From Patiria pectinifera (taxonomy: Eukaryota; Echinodermata; Asteroidea; Valvatida; Asterinidae), in NCBI GenBank assembly GCA_029964075.1, contig CM057141.1, forward strand, positions 2,542,001 to 2,606,000: a stretch of DNA of 64,000 nucleotides, written 5' to 3'. Positions 53,563 through 64,000 of this stretch are shown piece by piece. The translations under genes and the position numbers were made by a program. Numbering within the stretch: the stretch's first letter is position 1; each line of letters starts with the position of its first letter. The notes beneath the pieces are model-generated. The model saw nothing but the letters and a program-made list of their open reading frames with translations. It was not told where the DNA came from and ran no database searches.

Positions 53563-53790
53563 TCCCTGAGGAGTATACAGCTCAATCCTGCCATATCGGC
53601 ACAATCAGCTCAATCAAACACATGAGCATATCTCTGCCCTCATAGGTACCCATTTACTGCTGGGTGGGGAGTAGCAATGAGTGACAAAGCGCCGTGACCA
53701 TAACCCTAGGCTGGACTCGAACCCACAACCTGCAGATTTACCCACAAGATCATGAGTTCAGTGCACCAGACCGCGAGGCCATGGTACTCC
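53563..53790 (-). repeat. tRNA-derived SINE (TACCCATTTACTGCTGGGTG family)
   Basis: On the minus strand it opens with a tRNA-like head: a GCGGTCTGGTGCACTGAACT A-region and B box GGGTTCGAGTCC (plus GGACTCGAACCC). A body follows with CACTCATTGCTACTCCCCAC. A second, similar copy in the same orientation is at 61424-61675. Confidence 0.65.
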
Positions 53791-54063
53791 ACTAATTACT
53801 GTCTGACATGCATGTACATGTACAGAACTCAGAAATACGAATGACGCACATGGTCTGAACATGCCGTGCGGCATTGGTGAGGAACACTTGTTTCCCGCAT
53901 GCTCAAGGTGCAGAGGGCAGTGGGCGGAGCCAAACGGAACAGTCTATTAACACAGGCCACGCCCTTTCCATAATGTGATGATAAAAACACAAAAATAAAC
54001 GCACAAAAATGTTGGGTTTGTTAAAAACTCCAATGTGACCTGTGGTTCTTGGGCCAAAAAAAA

Positions 54064-54258
54064 ATAGTTCTGCTTCCGATTACATGGCATTTTGGCAATT
54101 TTGTTGTGTACGATCATATTGGAGGTGTCTGCGCGTAGTCAAGGGTAAAAGGTAGTAATTGATGATTTTCGGTTTTTTTCCCCTCATTTCCTCCCCAAAA
54201 AAAATTAGGGTAGGGGCTGTCAAAATAGGGTAGGTAGGGCAACCGGAAGCAGAACTAT
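54064..54258. mobile_element. MITE with 15-bp inverted ends
   Basis: ATAGTTCTGCTTCCG (54064-54078) mirrors CGGAAGCAGAACTAT (54244-54258). It is the better preserved relative of 1721-2118. No transposase. Confidence 0.65.
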
Positions 54259-55360
54259 TATTCCTTTTTTTGGTCTTATTAAAGTTTAACAAAATCTCTG
54301 ATAAATCCACTAAATGAATGAAACATTAGTTTCAATTTTTTTTCAAAATTTTATTTTCAAAACTGACAGACTGAGTAAAACAAACGGTGAAGATTATTAC
54401 AGCTTTTGAAAAAAGAGCAAGCATGTGAGTTTTTTTTTTCAATTTAAAATAATTTAATATAAAATTCCAAAAAAACAATGGTGTAGAAGAGTTTGATTAA
54501 GAAATAAAGGTTGATTTTTTCAGCATTTTTTTGGTAGTGGTTCGTAGCATGCTGTGAACAGATCCATAAAAACAATGACAAGACCGTACAGCTAAAGTTC
54601 CTATAGACATGAAACATAATGACGTCGTGCTCTGTAAACATGCGCATTCTTATGAAAGTTTAGTTGCTGTTGTCTGACTCCCATAGGAAAAGCACGCTTA
54701 AACAAAGCATAACATTATGATTCATGGCCATTCCAAATTTACCTGCAACTTTGGCACTTTTACGCCTGTATAAGTTTTTACCGATCTAAGCATAAAATGG
54801 GCTGAGCCAGCAACTCAAATTACTACTTCAGCTTTTAAAATTACAACAAACAGTTCATTATATCTCCCCATTTATTTAAAAAAATATACAATGATTTTGC
54901 CGGTAAAACATGTTAAACAGTAGTCCCTTTAAACCCCTTGTGTATGCTGTGCAGTGTCTTCCTGGTGTCACTGTGCATTTTAAAATATGTTACAGCTATT
55001 AAACATAGTTTTCTCCGTGATTTCTAAAACTAACTGAAGAATGGAAACAAGGTTCTTAAATTTTCTGTGTCGATGGAAAAACATTACAAAGGAGTTTTTT
55101 TTAGAAACCCACGTACACTTTCCAGAAAACACTAGTTCATTGGTCTACTGCATATTTGGCAATGCACAGCGTAATCATACCCACACCACTTATTTGTTTT
55201 GGAGATTACATCTATGAAAAAAAATAATACAATTAAAAGTGTTTACATACAAATATTGTGACACTATTCTTGCGAGTATCTTGTCCTTTCTTTTTTCTTT
55301 AAAATAATGACAACACCCACGTTAACCACGATATTGCCTGCGTTAGGAGTCAAATCCATC
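54259..55360. other. Intergenic AT-rich stretch, nothing recognised
   Basis: Long A and T runs. No exon, repeat family or RNA gene that I can support. Confidence 0.4.
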
Positions 55361-55630
55361 ACAAGTCTATCACAAGTCCATCAAAAGGAAAAAATGTTGC
55401 AACCTGACGCCACTTCCGCGATTGTGTACAAAGTCTATGGAGAGTCAAGAACATTTTATTTCATCAAAGTATTTCCTAACAAAATTGGAAATGTTTCTCA
55501 GTCCCAGATTCATGCCTTATCATCATTTTTTGCAATAAATGACCTTCATTGAGATGATATATGAAGACAAAAGTGGCGTCAGGTTGCAACATTTTTTTCC
55601 CATCAAAATCACAAGTCCATTACTAGTCAT
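55360..55630. repeat. Foldback repeat with ATGTTGCAACCTGACGCCAC arms
   Basis: ATGTTGCAACCTGACGCCAC (from 55394) is mirrored by GTGGCGTCAGGTTGCAACAT (55571-55590). The flanks CACAAGTCCATC and CATCAAAATCACAAGTCCAT are related. About 270 bp, no coding. Confidence 0.55.
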
Positions 55631-55688
55631 GAAGTTACAAGCCTTTAAATGAACTGTGAATGGAACGGGATTCCTTAGTCATTGTACA

Positions 55689-55990
55689 TCCCATTGCTTG
55701 TGATCTGACTTGTGATTTTGCTTGTGATTGGTTTGTGATTGGCTTGTGAAGGACTTATGATTATTTTGTGATTGGCTTGTGATGGACTTGTGATTGACTT
55801 GTCATCTGCTAGTATTTGGCTTGTGATTGGCTAGTGATTGGATTGTGATAGACTTGTGATTGACATGTTATTGGCTTGTGATTGGCTTGTGATTGACTTG
55901 TGATTGGCTTGCGATAGGCTTGTGATTGGCTTGTGACAGACTTCAGATTGGCTTGTGATTGGCAGTATTTGGCCTGTGATTGGACTGGAC
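55689..55990. repeat. TTGTGATTGGC minisatellite
   Basis: Some 25 degenerate units of GACTTGTGATTGGCTTGTGA type in tandem. The complementary open frame is a repetitive artefact. Confidence 0.75.
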
Positions 55991-57429
55991 TCCAACTCTG
56001 GCTTGGGACAAAAAATGAAAGCTCCCTCATCGTGACAAATAATTATTCCTCACACCCCTAAATTCTTGATAAATATGCAACAAGTTTTGTACTTTCAACA
56101 CATGTAATGGTACTGACGTAAACTTTAAGCCATTAATAACTACAAAATTAGTCTGGAAGCATCTAAAGTTTTATCCCCGTCAGAAAATGTGCAGGGTTGA
56201 CCATGTTCCATGCTTGCACGCGCAATTGTATGAGCGTGCATATGGAATTATATATACACATACCCAGGTCAGGTTCTTGTATGTTCAAGTATCTTGAAGC
56301 ATTTATAGACTACTACTATGCTTAAAAAATGGAAAACAGATTATCTATAACTGGACAAGTCTAGTTGTCTCAAGTTTATGGGCTCCGTGCGCTGATGAAA
56401 AAGAGGGCGCCCTTTTACCTAGCAACAACGTCCTATGGGCGGGACATTTCGCTGGTTGACGTGCACCGTTCCTTGTGTGTGACGCACGTGCGCCGGGGGA
56501 TTTGTACAATGTACAGGCAGTGGCCACGCTTCACGGCAAGATGGCGTCGGTCGGTCACCCCCAACTGTACTCTCTTTGCCGGTGAGGGGGTACTTGTGAA
56601 CGGAGCGGATAGGCTTGGTCCAATACTGGATTTGGATTAGGAGGTTGCTATCAGCACCCAAGGCCACAATCCACAATCGAATCTAGCCTTGGGAACTTTG
56701 GCGGCGCTACCCAGGAAAATCCAAACATACCTCACGCACGTGCATTAGATTGTACATATTGCGCATGCAGTGTGCTCAGAATTTTCCGGGGTAGCGCTGC
56801 CTAACTTCTGGAGTCTGCATTTGATTGACCTTGTTGATAGTAACCTTTGCCGAGCCTGTCACGGGCCAGGTGTATTAGGGGGAAATAATAAAAAAATTCA
56901 GTCTTTTACCGAGAGTTTTACAGACATTTCTATGTACATGTAGGCATTTCACACTGCTATTTATACAACAAGTCGTTCTCACTCAGTCTTCGTTTCCTTT
57001 TTGTGGTCCACATTTTCCCCCTCAGAAAAAATACATGTCTTTATAGTCATTCAAAAGTGTAAAAAACCTTGCAATCAAAAGTGGCCACAATTTCACCGCA
57101 GTCATAATTCAGTACATTGCCATTGATTCCTCACTTTTTTCTTTCTTCAAATTCTTAAAACGATGTAATTCTCACAATTATCACCACTCATGTTACGGAT
57201 GTTCCATTTCAACCTGTGTTTTTTTTACTGAACTATCCACACCCAGCATGTCAAATTTTCGACACACTGCTCATCACAAGACACCGTTCTATTGCTTTTT
57301 TTTTTATTCCATCACCGGCACGTTCAAATCGCTGTGTGAACCAAATGGCCCAAGCAACTCCCCACTGTTTCTTTCCTGAGTCTGACACCAACGCTTCTCC
57401 AGTTCCCCGCACAGGGAGGTTCCGACGTC
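55991..57429. other. Intergenic stretch upstream of the TRPC4AP 3' end
   Basis: Includes a CpG-containing block at about 56400-56600 with no clear exon, and a block at 56690-56880 related to 50457-50600. The last few hundred bases before 57430 are probably TRPC4AP 3' UTR on the minus strand. Confidence 0.4.
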
Positions 57430-60400
57430 CTAGGACGTCCTTGGTACGTCCACGTCCATGTCCTTCGTCAACAGGTCGTCCTTGTGTAGGTAGTGGGCTA
57501 TCGTGTACGGCGTCGTCACGTCGCCGTTGATCAAGACGTTGGCGATGGCTGTCCATTTATCAAACGGAATGCAGGAGCTCTGAGGGAAAAAAAACAAACC
57601 AAAAAAGACCATGGATTTAGAACAAAAACTACAACGCCCACAGAAATATCCCAAGTGAGTTCATATTTGTTAGGCGGTCTGGCAAAATAAAACAGAACCG
57701 GGCACAGGCCGTAGTGGAGAAAAATGCAAAGAACCGTATGAGGCGATTTTAAAAGTATTTTCAGATCTATTGATATTTGTAATCGTTGATATGTCTAAGA
57801 CACATATTTCAGAGAAATACAAATGTAGTATAAAAATCATGGAATAAAAGAGTTTCTGAGGGAAAACAACTGACCTATCGCCGTTTGCGAGTTAGCTACG
57901 CCCCTTAGACAACCCTATGGAATTTTTGTACACTAAGTTTTGTTTGTCGCAGATGTTGTGCGTTCCGCGTCCATTTGTATACCATATAATCGGACAATAT
58001 TTCACAAGCTGCGCTGATGCGATTCCAATGCGATTCTACCGCGATAGGTCAATTGGCATCTTTCATGACTACAAAACTTGAAATTTAAACGCTTTTTTCT
58101 AAGTACTTTTCTCAGTATTTTACTTTTTTTTGACACGTCGATAAATGCAAACACTTCTCAAGAGATTGTCCAATTGATTGCAACAAACAGTATTGAACGG
58201 AGAATTTTATTCTCTTTCCTAATACCAACAAACCCTCGTTTGGACCTCTGCCCAGTTCTGTCTAATTTTGCCAGAATGCCTCACATATTACTGGAAGAAA
58301 TTTTCCTTTCCAGTCAGTTAATTTATCGAGGATTTTAAAAAGCTGCTATCCGAGCAGTGACACCTGTGGGATTTGCATACAGGGCGTCACCATTTTCACA
58401 AAAGCTTTTCGATGACATTATCGCTCCATTTGGAGTTGGCGTGTTCGCAGGGCCTAGCTAACAAACGCAAATACCTTCACGTGACTGGAAGACACCCAAG
58501 TGTATTGAGTTTTTTTCCGTACCTTCTCAAGCTGGGAGGAATCTTTGTCTTTATGAAGGTAATGGTCTCTCCAGAAGAACACCAACTCCCTGGACATGGA
58601 AAAACAAAAACAAAAACATGTAAATCGATACAGGAATTTTGCACCGGGGGCAACTGTATCGTCTCGTTACCCGTGTTGAAATCACCGCGGGTCCACAATA
58701 GAACCGAGTCCCATTGAACGTGGGCAGCCAAGGCATGACATCCGCACTTCCAGGGCCCATGCAATGTAATCGTTTCAATGCAATCATTGAAAATGCATCT
58801 TTGAGTCCCATTTAACCTTATTTTCAATTTACGTTTTGCCATTGTCAAGAGGATTTTGGTGCCTTTTGGGGTTTTATGCCAATACAAATTTCCATAGGCC
58901 TATTCGTGAGCAAAATGTGATGTCATTTCAGGCAGAAACCTCCATGTTACAGCTAATTCAGCACCAAGAGTTGCCGGAATTTTGGATATTTTGCTGTAGT
59001 AAATTTTCTTTTCTTTGATGATTCGTTGTGTTGGTATATGGCAGTTAGCCAAAGAGCAAACCTGTCTCACAAATGTTTTCAATGAGCAAAATTTAGGGTT
59101 CACAATTTGAACAGAAAACCGCTCAGGTAGTACACACGCTCTCCGGGCTCCTTCGACCAATAGGAATACCAAAATGCACGTGCGCCTCGTCCTTAAGAAT
59201 GCGTGCAGCATGCGCGTGAGCGTGACACCACCGCAGTAAAAGCTTCTAATTCTGGTCGACGGATTCCACTATAGCCCGAGACAGACCTGAAGTTCTGGAG
59301 TAGGAATCCTGGCTTGAGCTGGCTCTGCTCTTCGTTCCTCAGCTCCGAGAGATACTCTGGCAGCTCACAGGAGCGCTGGGCAAACATCAAGAAGATGATG
59401 GTGGTGTTCAGACAACTCACGTTCTCCTGTTAAAGGTCATCAACACAGAGTAAAGATCAGTGTTAATTTAAGCGGCGTTAGTGTGGGGCTTTCCACGCAT
59501 GCTTCCAGGACCGTACTACAGTTTGTAGTACACGTAACAATAAGGTCCAGATTCACTCAACTATTTGCTGTCTATCAAATTAAGGGTGTAAAGTGGTAAG
59601 AAGACAGCAAACAGCTGTAACTTGAGTTTACTGACTAGTCTGGTTGACAGGATTATCTATGCCCTGTGGTGAGGCTGGCCAGACTCACTATAAGGATTTT
59701 GTTACACAAAAATGCGGTTCTTGTCAGAGGGCTGGTGTTTGGCTAGGATTTTCAGGGTCAATAGTTCAACTTGCATACTCACTATAGGGATTTTGTTACA
59801 CAAAAATGTGGTTCTTGTCAGAGGGCTGGTGTTTGGCTAGGATTTTCCGGTCAATAGTTCAACTCTGGTTAAAGGGGCACTCATATCTTTATTTGGCTAT
59901 GTTTGAATGAAGAACTTGTGAAATATTCAACTTCTGGACCAAAAAATATTGGGTTTAAATACAAAAAAAAAGCAAACCTAGTACATTTTTTTCAACGTTT
60001 TTCGATGAATATGAAAGGAATAGGCCTGAGACCTAATGATGTCACGCTTTGTTTGCATGTGCGCTTTCCTATGTGGCAGATAGTCCCTACTTTGTCTGGC
60101 GTCCCGACTTTGCACCCATAGGAAAGCGCATATGTAAACAAAACCATTGTGTCATTAGGTCTTAGGTCTATTCTCGGGGAGACAAATGGATAATAGGAAA
60201 ACAATACATACAACCTCCTGTTGGATTTTGTAGGGTCAAGGAGGAATAGGGTTTTGTCGACTGGAAATCCATCCCATTCAATTCTTTTTAGTCGCTGCAC
60301 CTACCTGGGTGAGGATTTCTACATGGACCGTGTTGATGAGCTTGATGAGGAATTTAATTCTCATGTCCCTCTTGCGGATGAACTGGAGAAGGCGGCAACT

Positions 60401-63400
60401 CCTCATGGCATACTCTGCAACACGGGCGATAACAAAATATTGTGGAAACAACTTCAGCAAAAGTTCAGACTTTTACTTCGGCAAGATTTGTACAGTGAAA
60501 GTACTTTGCTGCTGAATCTGTGATGAAGTACGACTGAAAATTGGCTTGTGAATTTTTTTTTCTCGCAAGCCCTTGAACAATAATGAGTAATCAGCCTTTA
60601 TAAAATTACATCAGTGAACGGCTAAAAAACCATATCAAATGTACATCATCCTGATGCCAATTCCATCATATGAATAGTGCTTGGTTGTGGTACCCGTTGC
60701 TATATCAGATTCGAACCAGCCAGCTGACCTGGCAAGCTCGATAGTCGAGTGGTAAGACGTCTGCACTAGTAAGCAGGAGGTCCTGGGTTCGAGTCCCACC
60801 CGAGGATAAATTCAAGCTTGTGAATTTTTCTTTCTATCAAAACATTACATTTTCGTAACGTGAGTAACCGATTTTGTGCGTCTTGTTTATCATACATAAC
60901 ACATTTTTCTGAATGTCATCTTTGGTGCTTAGGTAGGTCTAGGTCTACTCTATCTACCATGGGGATAACAGTTATTAAACCTTTTCAGTAAGGTAATTAC
61001 AGCCCAAAGAAACTCAAAAGTGCATCAAAAATGTAACGTGAGTAACTGTGGAATTGCCCCTATCCTTTCATCTTTGCCGTAGCCCAATAATTTTGGACTC
61101 GCCAGCCAGGCTAGCCTGCCGCAGTTTTGACTAGCATTTGGCTAGCGGGCTACCGCTAAAGTTGAACCCTGTGTAAGCCCTTAATCCTAATACTTGGTAT
61201 CTGCAACCTGTCATTTTACCGTAGTTTTCTGGCTGTTCCCTCTGGAAGTGATCCAACGTCAGTATCAGACATCGGACAAACATGTTGGAATCCACAATGT
61301 TCTCTGTCACCAACTTCAAGAAAGAATCCAACTGAAATTAAATAATTAAAAAAAAAAAATCATTTTCCCAAAACCACGTTTTTTTTCTTCGAATACCCTG
61401 CTAATTGGGTCAATGAAACAATATCAGCTCCCTGGGGAGTATACAGCTCAATGCTACCATTTGGGCGCAAAGCAGCTAAAATCAATCAAAATAACCATCT
61501 CTGCCTTCACAGGTACCCATTTACTCCTGGGTGGGGAGAAGCAATGAGTGACAAAGTGCCTTGCCCAAGGGCACACACACCATAACCCCAGGCTGGACTT
61601 GAACCCACAACCTGCAGAATTACCCGCAGACCATGAGTTTCAATGCTCCGAACCATGAGGCCACGGCCCTTCAAACAAACAAAACTTTTAATACTTGATA
61701 AGTTCTGAATGCCTGAAGGGGGGGGGGGGGGGTAGTATTGCTCTTTATATTTTTATGTATCTAGGGTCCCAGTTCATTTTAAACCAGTGGAGCTACCTTT
61801 GTTATATACAAAATAATTCACCAAATTAATAAATAAACAGATGTGACCCTTGCATACCTTTTCTTGAGTGTCGATGAACTTGTTGAATCGCTTGAAGGCG
61901 ATGTGGTTGAACTTCATGAGCTCGGCCAGCAGGTCAAAGTTGCTCTGCAGCACCTCCTTGGACTTGGTGCCGATGCCGTTGATGTTGGTCAGGATGACTT
62001 CCAGGAGACCCTTCCGGAGTAAGAAGGTCTGGTCAGCGAAGGAGGTCTTGCCTCTCAGGAAGCTCTCAATGGATCTAGACATCCAGAATCTAGGAGGTGG
62101 GGGGAAAACAAGAAGGCTTAACCCATGAATCCCCGTAGCACCAAAAAACAGCCAGTGTTGTTGAAGTCGAGTACTTTTCCATGAGTACAAGTACAAGGTC
62201 TTTGCCATGAGTTACTTTACCTAATACAAGGCAATTTTTTCCATGAGCACAAGTACCTTTTGACGAAACCAACTGATGCTGGATAAAATTAGAAGACTGA
62301 AGCTCTGGCTGGTTTTGGCCAAAAACAATTTTGGAAAATTCAGGATGTTGCTTGCTTTACGCATTGATACTTGGGAAGGCATCCAGCACATACCACTGTT
62401 TATTGTACAGGCTTGACTCCAATTACTTAGGGCCTCGACATAGTCAATCCACAAGATATCAGAGAAGGATTTCAATATGTTACACAGGCTAATGAACTCA
62501 TAAGAGTATTGAAGTCCGATTATGTAAAAATAAAAGTCAGCAAACCCAGTGGAGAATTAAGAAGGATCCAGGCAAGGTCATCCACCCACAAAAAGTGGAT
62601 AATTTTGCAGGTTTCAGGTTCAATGAGGGAGGCAATGATAGTAAAGTGTCTTGCCCAAGAACACAAGCACCGTGGTTCACCATCAGCGTTCAAACCTATG
62701 TACCACGGCACATGAGTCAAACACCAGAACAATCGGACCACGGTGCTCCACATTTGCAAGGGGATGCCCACGGAATGAGAACTCTACCTGAATGGCGATT
62801 CAGCGGGCTCCTTCTTGAGTACGTCAACGAGTTTGGTTAAGATTCCTTTAGCCCCCGTACACAACAAAGACCTGGTGAAAAAAAGAAGCCAAAGATGTTC
62901 CGATGGTTACCTGAAACATGAACCCTAACCTTCCTCAATCCATCAAAGTCCTGTGGGCGGTTTTGGAGGATTGTTATGAATGCAATATAGGATTTTGGAG
63001 GATTAAGGGCACACGCACATTGAGTATCGGTTGATTTTGGAGGATCGAGGACGAATGGTGTTTGAAGAAGAGGAGGATTTTGGAGGATTGAGGATGATTG
63101 CAATATGGGATTTTGGAGGATTGAGGCTGAATGGTGTTTGAAGAAGAGCAGGATTTTGGAGGATTGAAGCTGAATGCATTTTGAGAGGCAGGGCTGTTGG
63201 AGGATTTTGAAGGATTGAGGCAGTGGGTATCCTTCATTTGAACATAAGTGCAAACTATTTTGGAGGATTGAGGATGGTTCCTAGCAAAAAGGGCCTAGGG
63301 GTTAGGGTTAACCCTCTTACTCTTCTGCACTCGACAAGCCTCGACAATCAAGTTCCAGTCTGGCACCCTGACTTACCTGTCAATGTCTCTGACTGCATCT

Positions 63401-63567
63401 AACGGCGGGAGGTTGGCACTGCTGGATATTCGTGGATTAAGTTACAGTCTGGCACCCTGACTTACCTGTCAATGTCTCTGACTGCATCTAACGGCGGGAG
63501 GTTGGCACTGCTGGATATTCTATTCAAGTCATTGATCTCGTTTCTTGTAAGGATGAGGTACTTATTC
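57430..63567 (-). CDS. TRPC4AP: TRPC4AP-like protein, last eight coding exons (partial)
   Basis: Exons in transcript order: 63567-63466, 62871-62788, 62089-61858, 61331-61220, 60414-60305, 59426-59287, 58589-58523 and 57579-57430, with a TAG stop at 57430. All have AG..GT borders and phases that join to about 331 C-terminal residues. Diagnostic stretches are VLKKEPAESPFRFW, SRSIESFLRGKTSFADQTFL, LLAELMKFNHIAFKRFNKFI, VDSNMFVRCLILTLDHF, ENVSCLNTTIIFLMFAQRS and HYLHKDKDSS, in TRPC4AP order. The known protein is a helical-repeat scaffold linked to TNF receptor signalling and TRPC channels, and a DCAF-type substrate receptor of a CUL4-DDB1 ubiquitin ligase. Earlier exons lie right of the window. 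The C-terminal tail is divergent. Confidence 0.92.
59693..59861. repeat. 84-bp tandem duplication in a TRPC4AP intron
   Basis: ACTCACTATAAGGATTTTGT through GGTCAATAGTTCAACT occurs twice, at 59693 and 59777, with few differences, so the duplication is recent. Confidence 0.85.
60024..60172. mobile_element. Palindromic MITE-like element in a TRPC4AP intron
   Basis: GCCTGAGACCTAATGATGTC..GTGCGCTTTCCTATG is mirrored by CATAGGAAAGCGCATATG..GTCATTAGGTCTTAGGTC. Short loop, no coding. Confidence 0.6.
60690..60810 (+). repeat. tRNA-derived SINE, second copy of the 36.3-kb family
   Basis: GGTACCCGTTGCTATATCAG, then TCGAGTGGTAAGACGTCTGC and B box GGGTTCGAGTCCC match the head at 36340-36461. It lies in a TRPC4AP intron on the opposite strand to the gene. 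Confidence 0.65.
61424..61675 (-). repeat. tRNA-derived SINE, second copy of the 53.6-kb family
   Basis: It shares GGTACCCATTTACT-CTGGGTGGGGAG, GCAATGAGTGACAAAG and the tRNA-like head (plus-strand GGACTTGAACCCACAACCTG) with 53563-53790. The B box has one change (TTGAACC). Located in a TRPC4AP intron. Confidence 0.65.
62919..63311. mobile_element. piggyBac-like MITE in a TRPC4AP intron
   Basis: The right end GTTAGGGTTAA is intact; the left end is TGAACCCTAAC, with the TTAA mutated to TGAA. The interior is a minisatellite of GGAGGATTTTGGAGGATTGAGG-like units, more expanded than in the sister copy at 31136-31551. Confidence 0.6.
63356..63431 (-). pseudogene. Duplicated fragment of a TRPC4AP exon with its donor site
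   Basis: The 76 bp at 63356-63431 are an apparently perfect copy of 63445-63520, which holds the 3' part of the exon 63466-63567 and its GTAAG donor. The copy lacks the exon's 5' part and acceptor, so it should not be spliced as an exon of its own, but it offers a second donor site in the intron. Confidence 0.75.
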
Positions 63568-64000
63568 CTTCAAAGAGTGAAAAAAAGGAAAAAGTTGTGA
63601 CATTGTTGTTAACGTAAATTAATTTACTGACTGGCTTGCACATACAACTGGCTGCCATCAACAATTAATGCCACAATGAAGAGATTTGCCCACAGCAAAA
63701 ACCACAAATTCAGGCAACTTTGGATGTAGAAACACAAAGAGTTCCAGCTCTACGTAAAAAAAAAAAAACCCATAATAGCACTCGTATTTTGCAGGTGAAA
63801 CGCAAGATGTAGCAGTATTCAAGGTCACCCTATCTATCCAACCCCTTCAACAGGTTTTGACAGTTATGTGGTTCAATCCATGGGGGTTCTGATAGTTGGT
63901 GACAAGCCTGTACATTTGCTATGGGAGAGGAAGTCAAAATATTTTTTGAGGGTTGTGACAGTTCTATCAGTAGAAGGGTTATTAAAAGAATGTGTCCTGA
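63568..64000. other. TRPC4AP intron, open at the window edge
   Basis: No exon is seen. It contains a short A run and unique-looking AT-rich DNA. Confidence 0.4.

Noticed and set aside
55809..56030. Minus frame of repeated S-Q-A-N-H-K-P-I
   Set aside because: Translation of the TTGTGATTGGC minisatellite.

Overview
The window is animal nuclear DNA. It has split genes with GT..AG introns, a nuclear tRNA-Lys, tRNA-derived SINEs, many short foldback or MITE-type elements, and orthologues of conserved animal genes. Gene content and repeat style suggest a marine invertebrate, possibly a deuterostome. The species cannot be fixed from the sequence.

Layout. About 1-4.2 kb holds the first coding exon of a probable Na+/H+ exchanger on the minus strand; the rest of that gene would lie off the left edge. 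4.2-9.5 kb is non-coding DNA with foldback and tandem repeats. 9,487-24,463 is a complete Maverick/Polinton, a self-synthesising virus-like DNA transposon of about 15 kb, with ~377-bp terminal inverted repeats (TIRs) and a short target-site duplication. 24.5-30.9 kb is mostly repeats plus two small unidentified minus-strand exons and a tRNA-Lys(UUU). 30.9-35.5 kb is an ATMIN/ASCIZ orthologue (zinc fingers plus a TQT-rich tail, four coding exons, plus strand). 35.5-40.9 kb is repeats. 40.9-47.0 kb is a DNAJA2-type HSP40 co-chaperone (ten coding exons, plus strand). 47-57.4 kb is intergenic repeat-rich DNA. 57.4-63.6 kb is the last eight coding exons of a TRPC4AP orthologue on the minus strand, open at the right edge.

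The Polinton is the centre of interest. It carries a protein-primed family B DNA polymerase (N-terminal OTU-like and zinc-finger segment, embedded HNH-like domain, exonuclease and polymerase motifs), a retroviral-type integrase, a double-jelly-roll major capsid protein, an FtsK/HerA-type packaging ATPase, a probable penton-like minor capsid protein, and several conserved Polinton membrane or virion proteins. At the right end it also has a TFIIB-like transcription factor (zinc ribbon plus one cyclin-like repeat), which is not in the standard Polinton gene set I know. Three genes start 3-4 nt after a shared TATATTAAA motif, and related AT-rich sequences precede others. Strong stem-loops with T-runs lie between convergent genes and beside the right TIR. 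The TIRs are packed with consensus-like AP-1, E-box, CRE and ERR/SF-1 sites. Together these suggest the element brings part of its own transcription programme.

About eleven single-base-scale frameshifts break the polymerase, integrase and three other genes, many in homopolymers and with no clear nonsense point mutations. The major capsid, ATPase, TFIIB-like and other membrane-protein genes are open. This is either early decay or consensus error in the assembly.
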